Source: Nocardia arizonensis
Lineage (GTDB): Bacteria > Actinomycetota > Actinomycetes > Mycobacteriales > Mycobacteriaceae
Assembly (NCBI RefSeq): GCF_001310275.1
Contig: NZ_LGYZ01000087.1
Span: 124,001-188,000 of the forward strand
Reading direction: 5' to 3'
DNA: 64,000 nt
The notes below the pieces were generated by a model, which made no database searches, was not told where the DNA came from, and was given only the letters and a program-made list of their open reading frames with translations. Each line of letters opens with the position of its first letter. The first letter of the stretch is position 1. Both the position numbers and the translations under genes were made by a program. This document shows positions 1 to 8,546 of this stretch, in pieces.

Positions 1-2
1 AC

Positions 3-65
3 GAGCGGCATCTGCGCGAACTGTTCGCCCTGTTCGACCGCAACCTGCCCTTCGACCCCGCCTGA
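3..65 (+). CDS. 3' end of an unidentified gene (partial)
   Basis: Only the last 20 codons are inside the window, ending in TGA at 63-65; the peptide ends in ...LPFDPA. It lies 32 bases before the next gene on the same strand, so it may be co-transcribed with it. The fragment is too short to identify. Confidence 0.45.
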   Translation, partial: ERHLRELFALFDRNLPFDPA

Positions 66-97
66 ACGCGTATTCCCCACGGCCAGTCAGGAGTTCG

Positions 98-1063
98 ATG
101 AACACGAGCGTGCGCCACGATCTGACCTACGCGGACATCGAGGCCGCGGCCCGGCGGGTGGGTGACCGGATCAGGCCGGTCGTCCTGGCCCCGGCCGACG
201 GCGGCGAGCGAGATCCGTCGTGGTTCGCGCTGGAATTCCTCCAGCACACCGGGTCGTTCAAGGCGCGTGGCGCGCTGAATTTCCTGCGGTGGCACCGTGA
301 TCGCGCGCTGCTGCCCGAAGCGGGGGTCACCATCGCCTCGGGCGGCAACGCCGGACTGGCCTGCGCGTGGGCCGCGCGTGACCAGAATGTGCACGCCACG
401 GTCTTCCTTCCCGCCACCGCGCCCGCGGTGAAGGTGGCCCGGCTGCGCGAATACGGCGCGCGGGTCCGGCTGGTAGGCGATCAGTACGCCGACGCGCTTG
501 CCGCCTGCCGCGAATACGCGGCCGCGAGTGGTGCGCTCATGTCACACGCCTATGACCATCCGCTCATCGCGGCGGGAGCGGGCACGCTCATGTCCGAGAT
601 CCACCGCGGCCGACCCGATCTCGACACCGTGCTGGTGGCGGCGGGCGGGGGCGGACTGTTCGCCGGCATCGCGACCGCCGCACGGCATTACGGGGTACGC
701 GCGGTCGCGGTGGAGCCGCGGCGGTGTCGTGCGCTGAATGCCGCACTGGCCGCGGGACATCCGGTGGATGTCGAGGTGGATTCGATCGCCGCGGACTCCC
801 TCGGCGCGCGCCGGGCCACCGCGCTGGCGGTGGCCGCGGCCGAGTCGACCCGTTCGGTACTCGTCGAGGACGCCGATATCGTCGCGGCCAGGCGCACACT
901 GTGGGCACGGCACCGCATCGCCGTCGAATACGGCGCCGCCACCGCCTTCGCCGCGCTCACCGCGGGCGCCTACCGGCCGGAGTCCGGCGAGCGGGTCTGC
1001 GTCGTACTGTGCGGCGCCAATACCGATCCCGCCGATCTGGCGGACGCGGACGAGAGCGGCTAG
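98..1063 (+). CDS. PLP-dependent threonine/serine dehydratase-family protein
   Basis: This is a fold-type II PLP enzyme of the threonine/serine ammonia-lyase family, which deaminates hydroxy amino acids to 2-keto acids in the cytosol. The Schiff-base lysine lies in GSFKARGA near residue 52, the substrate loop is SGGNAG near residue 82, and the phosphate-binding glycine loop is AAGGGGLFAG near residue 182. At 321 residues it is a short catabolic-type or racemase-like member with no C-terminal ACT regulatory domain. The ATG has a good ribosome site (CAGGAG, 6 bases upstream). Its stop overlaps the stop of the convergent gene on the other strand. Serine racemase or a diaminobutyrate-type lyase are alternatives; the exact substrate cannot be told. 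Confidence 0.85.
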   Translation: MNTSVRHDLTYADIEAAARRVGDRIRPVVLAPADGGERDPSWFALEFLQHTGSFKARGALNFLRWHRDRALLPEAGVTIASGGNAGLACAWAARDQNVHATVFLPATAPAVKVARLREYGARVRLVGDQYADALAACREYAAASGALMSHAYDHPLIAAGAGTLMSEIHRGRPDLDTVLVAAGGGGLFAGIATAARHYGVRAVAVEPRRCRALNAALAAGHPVDVEVDSIAADSLGARRATALAVAAAESTRSVLVEDADIVAARRTLWARHRIAVEYGAATAFAALTAGAYRPESGERVCVVLCGANTDPADLADADESG

Positions 1064-1356
1064 GTGCCGATGACCGCGTTCATGATGGTGCCCGCGCTGG
1101 TCGCCACGACACCGCCGATCATGGCTCCCGCCACCATCTTCGGCGATTGCAGCCCCCCGCCGGACCACTTCTCCCAGGCGAATCGGCCGCCCGCGTAGAT
1201 GATGGCGCCGATGCCGGACAGCAGCACGAACCAGGTCAGATAGCGGACCATCTGGAGGATCTTGTCGGCCAACGGCGGGGCTTCCGGACTCGGATTGCCG
1301 ATCTGCGCCACAACCGCGCCGTACGTGTCGTGTGCCGCAGCGAGAACCATGCTCAC
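1060..1356 (-). CDS. Small two-helix membrane protein, unknown function
   Basis: A protein of about 98 residues with two hydrophobic stretches: one around LTWFVLLSGIGAIIYAGG and one near the C-terminus (MVAGAMIGGVVATSAG). The size and layout recall TrbC/VirB2-like pilin subunits and small holin-like proteins of actinobacteria, but no motif decides the matter. I chose the GTG at 1354-1356 because GAGGGG lies 7 bases upstream; an ATG two codons later (1350) is the alternative. It is convergent with the preceding dehydratase gene. No function is assigned. Confidence 0.6.
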   Translation of the reverse strand: MSMVLAAAHDTYGAVVAQIGNPSPEAPPLADKILQMVRYLTWFVLLSGIGAIIYAGGRFAWEKWSGGGLQSPKMVAGAMIGGVVATSAGTIMNAVIGT

Positions 1357-1559
1357 AGTCCAACCCCTCTTCCGATGCCGACGAACGATTCGAGAACCGC
1401 CGTAGGCGATCGTACTAGCGTCCTCGGTAACCATTGTGGGGCAGTGATATTCGCGACTACAAATGCCGACCGGTCTCGTTTCGGATGCCAGTCGCGCGGA
1501 GACGGGCGATCGCCGCCCGGATCACGAGATCCGGGGCGACGTTCACTCGACATTGCGAC

Positions 1560-2723
1560 TCAGGCCGGCCCCGCGCACCCCGCCGCCGCGAACTCCGCCG
1601 ACGGGACGAGCGTGGTCCGCGGATAGTAGGCGCCCATCGTCGCGGCCGGATCGTCCTGCGGCGCATATTGAATCGCCGCGGAGAAGTCGGGCTCGGGCAG
1701 CATATTGCGCATGAGCAGCGTGGTCGCGCCCCGGGTGGTCGGCAACCAGGCGACACCGCATTCGATACGCGCGTCGGCGGGCCGGTCGGCGGGATCGGAG
1801 ACCACCACGGTGAATTCACCGTCGGCGTTCACCGGCATCTGATCGTCGACCACACAGGCCGAGACCCGCGTGCTCACGAATTCGTTGCTGCACAGCGACC
1901 AATACCGCAATGGCGCGCCGGTCATCACCTGCTGCCCGTCGAAAGTCCGTGGGGTTCGCGGCAATCGGGCCACGACCACCGCGATCTGCCCACTCGGTGG
2001 CGCGACCCGCGAGGCCAGATAGGTATTGTCGGGGTTGGCGATAAAGCCGTTGCCGCTGGTCTTTGTCCAGTCGCGGTAGTTCGCGCCGAGAGCGGGCAGC
2101 GCCGGACCATCCGAGGGTTGGATCCGATTCGGATCGATCACCTGCGACGACGAGGCGCATTCGGGGAGCACGCGCGGGCCGCCCGCGGCGTGCACGGTGA
2201 TTTCCGGCAGACCGACACCCCCGAGCGGATCGAATCCGGTGTCGGGGCGGTAGACCCGGTACACGACGATCGCGAGTCCCGGATCGGCGTAGAGGGTGTT
2301 GGGCTCCGGCTGATCCGGGCGCGGACCGGGTTTGACGCGCACCGTGTACGACCGTTGGGTCGCGGTGCGGTCGGCGCCCGCCAGGAACGGATTGACGCTG
2401 CCCGCATCGGGTTCGATGCGCACGTCGCCGAGTCCGTCGAGGGTTTGCGAACCCCGGTAGCTGGTGAAGGAGATGTAGCGCCCGTGCGGGAAGGCGCCGC
2501 GCAAGGTGAGCCCCTCGGCGGGCAGATCGCGCACGGCGGTCATCCAGTAGTTGGCGAAGGTGTCGGGCAGGGCGACGTTCACCGTATCCGCGCCGATGCG
2601 TCTGCTCCAGCCGCAGTCGGAGAACGGCTCGGCTCGGGCGACACCGCCGTCGGCGATCGGCACGGCGACCGCGCCCGCCGTCGCGATGAGAACGATCAAA
2701 CCCCGCAGGAGCACCTTGATCAT
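1560..2723 (-). CDS. Secreted protein of unknown function
   Basis: A protein of about 387 residues with a clear Sec signal peptide at the N-terminus: a lysine/arginine start, then the hydrophobic run LLRGLIVLIATAGAVAV, and a cleavage-like site near GVARAEPF. The mature part looks like a beta-rich extracytoplasmic domain (GRYISFTSYRG, LPDTFANYW) seen in hypothetical exported proteins of mycolic-acid-containing actinobacteria, similar in flavour to the DUF1254/DUF1214 class, though I cannot confirm the family. The start was placed at the ATG at 2721-2723 because the signal peptide begins there. It is divergent from the decarboxylase gene. Confidence 0.7.
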   Translation of the reverse strand: MIKVLLRGLIVLIATAGAVAVPIADGGVARAEPFSDCGWSRRIGADTVNVALPDTFANYWMTAVRDLPAEGLTLRGAFPHGRYISFTSYRGSQTLDGLGDVRIEPDAGSVNPFLAGADRTATQRSYTVRVKPGPRPDQPEPNTLYADPGLAIVVYRVYRPDTGFDPLGGVGLPEITVHAAGGPRVLPECASSSQVIDPNRIQPSDGPALPALGANYRDWTKTSGNGFIANPDNTYLASRVAPPSGQIAVVVARLPRTPRTFDGQQVMTGAPLRYWSLCSNEFVSTRVSACVVDDQMPVNADGEFTVVVSDPADRPADARIECGVAWLPTTRGATTLLMRNMLPEPDFSAAIQYAPQDDPAATMGAYYPRTTLVPSAEFAAAGCAGPA

Positions 2724-2873
2724 GGTCACGCGGACAAGTATGGCGGGTCCTCGCCCCGACGCCCGCGAACGGTCCACTACCGTCCCACTGGTCGCCGACA
2801 ACCCGTTGCCGCAGCTCTAGGCTGAATCCAGCCGTACCCGTCAACCGTCGTCACCCGATCCGAGGAATGCGCC

Positions 2874-4301
2874 GTGGACCCGACACTCGAGAGCGATCTG
2901 CTCGACCTACCCGAACTGCTGGAGGCCGTGCGGCGCTCGGCGGTCCGCGTCCTCGCCGGACTCGACGAGCGTCCGGTGCGCGCAGACCCGCACGCTCCCG
3001 TCGAACCGCCGCGTCCCGGGCGGGGATCGCGCCACGCGCTCGCGGAATTCGAACGCCGTTGGGCGCCGGGATTCTCCGCGGGCGCGGGACCGCGCTACCT
3101 CGGTTTCGTGACCGGCGGCGCGACTCCCGCGGCGATCGCGGGCGATTGGCTCACCACGGCCTTCGACCAGAATGTCGTCAATGCCGCCGACTCCCGGGCG
3201 AGTGCCCTCGAGGCGGAGACCGTTGGGATGCTCGGCGCGCTGTTCGGACTCGACGGGCACCACGGCGCGTTCGTCACCGGCGCGACCGCGTCGAATCTCG
3301 TCGGTCTGGCCATCGCCCGGGAATGGGTGGGCGAACAGCGCGGCGTCGACGTGGCCGAACAGGGAGTCGCCGCACTCGGTTCGGTGCCGGTGCTGTCGGG
3401 CGCGCCGCATTCCAGTATCGGCAAGGCGCTGTCGATCCTCGGACTCGGCCGCGACGCGATCCGCCGCGTCCCCACCCTGCCCGCCCGCGAGGCCGTCGAC
3501 GTCGCCGCGCTCGCCGACGCGCTCGATGACCTCGACGGTCGCCCGGCGGTCGTGGTCGCGAACGCCGGTACCGTGAACACCGTCGATTTCGACGATCTGC
3601 GCGCCATCGCCGCACTGCGCGAACGGTATCCGTTCTGGTTGCACGTCGACGGCGCCTTCGGCGCGTTCGCCGCGCTCTCCCCCGAACACGCCCACCTGGT
3701 CGACGGAGTGGGCGAAGCGGATTCGTTCTGCGTGGACCTGCACAAATGGCTCAATGTGCCCTACGACTCCGCGGTGCAGTTCACCCGGCGGCGCGACTTG
3801 CAGGTCCGAGTCTTCCGCAACGACGCCGCCTACCTCACCGCCGCGGACGCCGACACCTCCGACTACGGCCACCTGGTGCCCGAGAGCTCGCGCCGACTGC
3901 GCGCGCTGGCCGCCTGGTTCACCCTCACCGCCTACGGCGACACCGGCCACGGCGAGATCGTGCGGCGCTGCGTCGCCTGCGCGCGGGATCTCGGCGACCG
4001 TGTGGCGGCGACGGAGGGTCTGCGGCTGCTCGCCCCGGTCCGGCTCAATGTCGTCTGTTTCACCCTCGACGGACTGCCCACCCTCGAACGCGTCCGCGCC
4101 TTCGCCGACGCCATCGCCGCCACGGGCGAGACCTTCCTGACCCCCACCGTTTACGACGGAATCCCGGCGCTGCGGGCCGCCTTCAGCAATTGGCGGACGA
4201 CCGGAGCCGATGTGGCCCGCGTCCACGCGGCGATCGTCAGCGCATACCGTGGGCTCGACCGGTCGCCGTCCGCCGACACCGGCCAAGATCATCCACTCTG
4301 A
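2874..4301 (+). CDS. PLP-dependent group II amino-acid decarboxylase-like protein
   Basis: A protein of 475 residues of the pyridoxal-dependent decarboxylase family (aromatic-amino-acid, glutamate and tyrosine decarboxylases). Visible signatures are the cofactor-stacking region near PHSSIGKA, the aspartate in HVDGAFGAF that contacts the PLP nitrogen, and the Schiff-base lysine in DLHKWLNVPYD. The start is GTG at 2874 with GAGGAA 7 bases upstream. The family removes the carboxylate from an amino acid to give an amine; the substrate (an aromatic amino acid, glutamate or other) cannot be read from the sequence. A strong hairpin follows the gene. Confidence 0.85.
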   Translation: MDPTLESDLLDLPELLEAVRRSAVRVLAGLDERPVRADPHAPVEPPRPGRGSRHALAEFERRWAPGFSAGAGPRYLGFVTGGATPAAIAGDWLTTAFDQNVVNAADSRASALEAETVGMLGALFGLDGHHGAFVTGATASNLVGLAIAREWVGEQRGVDVAEQGVAALGSVPVLSGAPHSSIGKALSILGLGRDAIRRVPTLPAREAVDVAALADALDDLDGRPAVVVANAGTVNTVDFDDLRAIAALRERYPFWLHVDGAFGAFAALSPEHAHLVDGVGEADSFCVDLHKWLNVPYDSAVQFTRRRDLQVRVFRNDAAYLTAADADTSDYGHLVPESSRRLRALAAWFTLTAYGDTGHGEIVRRCVACARDLGDRVAATEGLRLLAPVRLNVVCFTLDGLPTLERVRAFADAIAATGETFLTPTVYDGIPALRAAFSNWRTTGADVARVHAAIVSAYRGLDRSPSADTGQDHPL

Positions 4302-4423
4302 GCTGCGGTGATACCGGAGACCGGCGCGGCGGCACGTTCATCCACGCGCCCACCGGGTCTTCTCAGCGAACTCTCATGGAACACCCGGGCATCGTCTCAG
4401 CATCCGCCCGTCTAATGGTCACA

Positions 4424-4463
4424 GCTGCCCCGCCCCGGATCACCTCTCCGGGGCGGAGGCAGC
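4424..4463. terminator. Bidirectional hairpin between convergent genes
   Basis: Inverted repeat: 4424-4439 pairs with 4447-4463 (16 bp with one bulged A at 4457) around a 7-base loop. It lies between the decarboxylase and the GT87 gene, which converge, and can serve both. There is no T-tract, as is common in high-GC actinobacteria. Confidence 0.75.
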
Positions 4464-4479
4464 GCCAAAACGGGGCATC

Positions 4480-5784
4480 TCACTGAGCGACGGGCCGCGC
4501 CTCCGGCAGCGGTCGCGCATCGTCCACGAGCACCGGAGCCCGCATCGCGCCCGCGTCGGCCCGGCGCCGGGTGGCCGCGATCGACAGCACCACGAGCGCC
4601 ACGCTCAACCAGACGTAGGTATTGCCGATGACGTGCTGCCACGGCGTCCACTGGGTTTCGCGCTGTTCGCCATTCGGTAGCCAGTTCTGCGGTCCGTAGA
4701 TGAACATCGCCGCGGTCGCCGCGCTGACGGCATACCAGAACAGCCCGCGGCGCCAAGGCAGCCGCGTGGCGTACCCGACCATCGCGAACAGCGCCGCAGC
4801 GATCCAGATCCAGTGATGCGACCACGAGATCGGCGAGACCAAGAGCGTGAACACCGCATTGATGGACAGCGCCAGCGCGGGCATATCCGCCGCGCGGCGC
4901 ATCGCCACCACCACGAGCAGCAACAGCGCCGCGCCGAGCAGCAGCCACAGAATCGTGAACGTCGGCTCGGGGACGCGCAATCGAGCCAGTACGCCTTGAA
5001 TGCTCTGATTGGTATGGAAGGCCGAACCGCTCAATCCGTCCACATTGCCGAGTCCGCCGAACCAGTAACGGACCGAAGCGCCGGGCAGGATGGCGAAACT
5101 CAGCGCGGTCGCGGCGGCGCCGGTGACGGCGGCGGTCACCGCGGCCTTGTAGTCCTTGCGCACCAGGAAGTACAGGACGAAGGCGGCCGGGGTCAATTTG
5201 ATCGCCGCCGCGATGCCCACCAGCATGCCGCGCCGCCAGCGCGGCTTCTCGGTCAGGCAGTCCGCGGCGACCAGGACCATCAGCAGCAGGTTGACCTGCC
5301 CGAAGTCCAGTGTCGATCGGGTGGGTTCGAGCAGCATGGCCAGCGGTGCGGCGCAGGCAGTGGCGAACAGCGCCAGGCCGCGGGCGTCCTGCCCCGGCCA
5401 CACCTTGCGTGCCACCAGGTACAGCGTCAACGCGAGCGCGGCGGTCGAGGTCACGAAGAAGGTGAAAGCGGCCGCGTCCCACGGCAACAGCGCGAAGGGC
5501 CCGAGCACCAATGCGGCGAAGGGCGGATAGATGAACGGCAGACCGATGCCGAGGGTGGTCTGCGGCAGCTGGCCGTACATGTCGCCGCCGTGGCGCAGCG
5601 TTTCCACCCCGAGACGGTAGACCTGGAGATCGATGAATCCTCTGCTGATCTCCTCGCACGGCCAGATCGGCGTCGTCAGACACCACACCGCGAAGATTAC
5701 GAGTAGCACCGGGAGAAGCCACATCACGCGCCCCGGACGGCGGTTGAATGACTTCGAGATTTCGGCGGCGGAGGAACTACTCAT
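4480..5784 (-). CDS. GT87 family polyprenyl-phosphate mannosyltransferase-like membrane protein
   Basis: A protein of 434 residues with about ten hydrophobic segments. It carries hallmarks of the GT87 (DUF2029) family: a first periplasmic loop with FIDLQVYRLG and an acidic/aromatic patch, and the conserved TLDFGQVNLLLM segment. Family members use polyprenyl-phosphate-mannose on the outer side of the cytoplasmic membrane to extend phosphatidylinositol mannosides or lipoarabinomannan (PimE, MptC and related). Which of these products it makes cannot be decided. The C-terminal 25 residues are hydrophilic and probably cytosolic. It is a lone gene followed by the 4424-4463 hairpin. Confidence 0.85.
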   Translation of the reverse strand: MSSSSAAEISKSFNRRPGRVMWLLPVLLVIFAVWCLTTPIWPCEEISRGFIDLQVYRLGVETLRHGGDMYGQLPQTTLGIGLPFIYPPFAALVLGPFALLPWDAAAFTFFVTSTAALALTLYLVARKVWPGQDARGLALFATACAAPLAMLLEPTRSTLDFGQVNLLLMVLVAADCLTEKPRWRRGMLVGIAAAIKLTPAAFVLYFLVRKDYKAAVTAAVTGAAATALSFAILPGASVRYWFGGLGNVDGLSGSAFHTNQSIQGVLARLRVPEPTFTILWLLLGAALLLLVVVAMRRAADMPALALSINAVFTLLVSPISWSHHWIWIAAALFAMVGYATRLPWRRGLFWYAVSAATAAMFIYGPQNWLPNGEQRETQWTPWQHVIGNTYVWLSVALVVLSIAATRRRADAGAMRAPVLVDDARPLPEARPVAQ

Positions 5785-5990
5785 CCGCGGCGACTATACC
5801 GGGGCGCTCGCGCGCATCCGAAGCCTGTCGACCGCCGTCCGTTTCCGCAAGATAGCCGACGATTCGCCCCTGCCCGTGGGAGTTCGTCGCACGGCGCGAA
5901 ACCCCCGGTCGTGCCGCCGATGCGGGGCCGGCGGGTATCTTTCCTCCGGTGTGCGCACCCGCGATCGTGCAGTCGGCCCATGACAATGCC

Positions 5991-6770
5991 ATGCGGCCGA
6001 GCCGGCGCGGCCTGCTCGGCGTCCTCGGCGCCGCGGCCGTGACGGCCGCCGCGATCCCTACCGCGCCACCCGCACGCGCCGCACTGCCCGTGCGGGTCGT
6101 CGACCTCACCCACACGCTGAGTCCGGCCATGCCGGTCTGGCCGGGCAGTCCCGCACCCGCGGCGGTGCCGGTCGCCTTCCACGCGTCGGGCGGCTTCGCC
6201 CAGTACGCGCTGGCGATGTGGGAGCACACCGGAACACATCTCGACGCACCGCTGCACAGGGTGCCCGGCGGTGCGAGCACCGAGGCGCTCGAGGTCACCG
6301 ATCTCGTCGCACCGCTGGTCGTCATCGATATCAGCGCCAAGGCCGTCGACCCCGACGCCCGGCTGACCCGAGCGGACATCGATGAGTGGCAGAACCGGTA
6401 CGGCGCCCTGCCGCCACGGGCGTTCATCGCCATGTACTCCGGGTGGGAGCGCCGCATCGGCGATCCCGCGGCATTCCTGAACCTCGATGACGACGGGACA
6501 CCGCACGCCCCCGGATTCGACGCGGACGCGGCAGGCCATCTGGTCACCGACTGCGATGCCGTCGGCGTCGGCGTCGACACCCTCAGCCTGGACACCGCCG
6601 ACAATATCGACTACGGCTCGCACACCGCGGTCCTCGGCGCGGGCTGCTACGGCGTGGAGATGCTGGCCAATCTCGCGTCCGCGCCGCCCGTCGGCGCGAC
6701 CGTCGTGGTCGGGGCGCCCAAGCACGCGGGCGGGAGCGGCGGGCCCTGCCGGGTCATCGCGCTCACGTGA
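5991..6770 (+). CDS. Cyclase-family (kynurenine formamidase-like) hydrolase, Tat-exported
   Basis: A member of the cyclase/kynurenine formamidase family (PF04199). The metal-binding signature HTGTHLDAPLH is intact, preceded by the typical DLTHTLSPAMPVWPG opening, with GVGVDTLSLD towards the C-terminus. The N-terminus is a twin-arginine signal (SRRGLLG followed by an alanine-rich hydrophobic stretch ending PARAALP), so the enzyme probably works outside the membrane. The ATG at 5991 puts the RR motif near residue 4; a GTG at 5949 would add 14 residues. The family hydrolyses cyclic amides, esters or formamides; the substrate is unknown. It converges with the next gene. Confidence 0.82.
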   Translation: MRPSRRGLLGVLGAAAVTAAAIPTAPPARAALPVRVVDLTHTLSPAMPVWPGSPAPAAVPVAFHASGGFAQYALAMWEHTGTHLDAPLHRVPGGASTEALEVTDLVAPLVVIDISAKAVDPDARLTRADIDEWQNRYGALPPRAFIAMYSGWERRIGDPAAFLNLDDDGTPHAPGFDADAAGHLVTDCDAVGVGVDTLSLDTADNIDYGSHTAVLGAGCYGVEMLANLASAPPVGATVVVGAPKHAGGSGGPCRVIALT

Positions 6771-6795
6771 GCGGTCGGGTGCCCGCCCCACGTGC

Positions 6796-8355
6796 TCACG
6801 CGCGGATCGAGAGCCGGTGGCGGAAGCGGTCGCCGGGGTCCCAGGTGGCCTTGACCTGCCGCAAGCGCGCGTAATTCGCGCCGTAGTAGAGCTCGTGCCA
6901 TGGCACACCGGAGGTATTCCAGCGCGGGTCGGCCAGATCGGGGTCCGGGTAGTTGATGTAGCACCCGGCATTGGCCTCGTTCGGCACCGGAACACCGCCG
7001 GTCGCCGCGTACACCTCGCGATACAGGTCGCGGGTCCACGCGATGTGACGGTCGTCGTCACCGGAGGACCGCCAGGCGCAGTGGATGAGCATCTTCATGA
7101 ACGCGGTGCGCGCGGGCATGGCGGTGGCATCGGGCGCGGTCGCGTTGACGGCGCCGCCGAAGGGCAGGAATTCCAGTTCCGTCTCGCCGAATACGCTCGG
7201 ATCGATCAGATGGCGGTAGAAGACGCGCAATTGGTCGGTCGAATAAGCGCGGCGTAGATACGCCGATTTCACCTTCACCCTCGGGTAGGAGCCGCCCTTC
7301 GGGTAGTACACCCGCGCGACCGTGTCCGCGTAGGAGGCGCGGGTCGGCCGCAGTGCCATCGGCCCCGGCGTGACTCCCGCCGAGACCGCGGCGACGAATT
7401 CGTCGAACAGGGCCTCCGCGCCCGGACCGCTCGCGTCGAGCAGGATCACCATCTGCGCGAAACCCTCGCCGACCGTGCGGAACGACATCGGCGCGTACAG
7501 TCCGGCGAACCGGTTGCCGGGCCTCGAATGCTCTTCGTAGAAGGCCAGATAATTGCCGAGGAACCGGACGAACATGTCCTCGGAAAGGAACGGGACCACG
7601 AGTCGGGACTGCAACATCGCGCTCGGGACCGCGGGCAGCGCGCGCCGCGGATCGTTCTCGTCGCCGCCGGGCGAGCGGAACAGGAAGCGGGTCACCACGC
7701 CGAAATTGCCACCGCCGCCGCCGGTGTGCGCCCACCACAGGTCCGCGTTCGGACCGTCCTTGGTGGCCACCACCGTCTCGGCCGCACCGTTCGCGTCGAC
7801 CGTCACCACCTCGACGCCGTACAGGTGGTCCACGACGAGTCCGAGCCCGCGCGACAGCGGTCCGTAGCCGCCGCCGGGCACGTGTCCGCCCATCCCGACC
7901 CCCAGGCAGATGCCCGCCGGAATCGTGACGCCCCACCCCTGCGTCAGTGCCGTGTAGACATCGTTCAGTTCGGCGCCCGCCTCGATCGAGAAGGCCCGGT
8001 GCTGCTCGTCCCAGCGCACCGCGCGCATCCGCCCGAGATCGATGATCGAACCGGTTCGGTCGTTGTCGACGAAATCCTCGAAGCAGTGTCCGCCCGAACG
8101 CACTGCCGATCCGAGGTTCTCGGCGACGGAATCCGCCACCGCGTCGCACACCTCGTCGGCGGTGCTCGGCACGAAGATCTTCTTCGGGTTCGCGGCGAAT
8201 CTGCTGTTGTATCCGCGCGCCCGCAATGCCGCGAACTCGGGATTCCCCGGCTCCAGCACCGGCGACCGCGCGGCGCTCGCCCGCGGCGCACCGAGCGCAA
8301 CCGTCGCTCCACCGGCCGCGACCGCGGCGACGAACCGTCGACGTGACAGACCCAC
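6796..8355 (-). CDS. Tat-exported FAD-linked oxidase, berberine-bridge (BBE) type
   Basis: A flavoprotein of 519 residues. It starts with a twin-arginine leader (LSRRRFVAAVAAGG). The FAD_binding_4 domain shows RSGGHCFEDFV, whose histidine is the usual 8-alpha FAD attachment point, and AGICLGVGMGGHVPGGGYG, whose cysteine sits where bicovalent BBE enzymes bind C6 of FAD. The C-terminus has the BBE motif YINYPD. The protein is therefore probably a secreted oxidase of sugars, alkaloid-like or other alcohol substrates, with bicovalent flavin. It is divergent from the amt gene and convergent with the cyclase gene. Confidence 0.88.
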   Translation of the reverse strand: MGLSRRRFVAAVAAGGATVALGAPRASAARSPVLEPGNPEFAALRARGYNSRFAANPKKIFVPSTADEVCDAVADSVAENLGSAVRSGGHCFEDFVDNDRTGSIIDLGRMRAVRWDEQHRAFSIEAGAELNDVYTALTQGWGVTIPAGICLGVGMGGHVPGGGYGPLSRGLGLVVDHLYGVEVVTVDANGAAETVVATKDGPNADLWWAHTGGGGGNFGVVTRFLFRSPGGDENDPRRALPAVPSAMLQSRLVVPFLSEDMFVRFLGNYLAFYEEHSRPGNRFAGLYAPMSFRTVGEGFAQMVILLDASGPGAEALFDEFVAAVSAGVTPGPMALRPTRASYADTVARVYYPKGGSYPRVKVKSAYLRRAYSTDQLRVFYRHLIDPSVFGETELEFLPFGGAVNATAPDATAMPARTAFMKMLIHCAWRSSGDDDRHIAWTRDLYREVYAATGGVPVPNEANAGCYINYPDPDLADPRWNTSGVPWHELYYGANYARLRQVKATWDPGDRFRHRLSIRA

Positions 8356-8460
8356 CCATCCCCCTCACCTCGAATTTCCCGAATGCCGATCAGCGCACAC
8401 ACCGTAGCGATTCCATTGCCGCCACGACAATCCGGCACGCGCGGCGGCGCTCGGGCAAAC

Positions 8461-8498
8461 TTCACGGAGCCGAAACACGCCGGGCGTGTCGCAGAAAC
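8461..8498 (+). promoter_or_regulatory. Candidate GlnR operator upstream of amt
   Basis: Two perfect GAAAC b-sites (8472-8476, 8494-8498) are exactly 22 bases apart, and TTCAC (4 of 5 to the gTnAC a-site) precedes the first with the required 6-base spacing. The middle a-site (GGCGT) is poor. The box ends 48 bases before the Amt start codon. The spacing a1-n6-b1-n6-a2-n6-b2 matches the known actinobacterial GlnR box; control by nitrogen status is an inference. Confidence 0.55.
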
Positions 8499-8546
8499 AG
8501 GACCTTCCGATGCTTCAGGCGAACCCGTTGGACAAGGGGTACGGAA

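Noticed and set aside
542..1363. Long open frames antisense to the dehydratase gene, and many similar ones elsewhere
   Set aside because: Very high GC makes long antisense frames common. Their translations are arginine-, proline- or alanine-rich without domains, and they lie opposite clear genes.
6764..6797. Weak inverted repeat GTGAGC/GCTCAC between the cyclase and FAD oxidase genes
   Set aside because: Only 6-7 bp with a long loop; not strong enough to annotate as a terminator.
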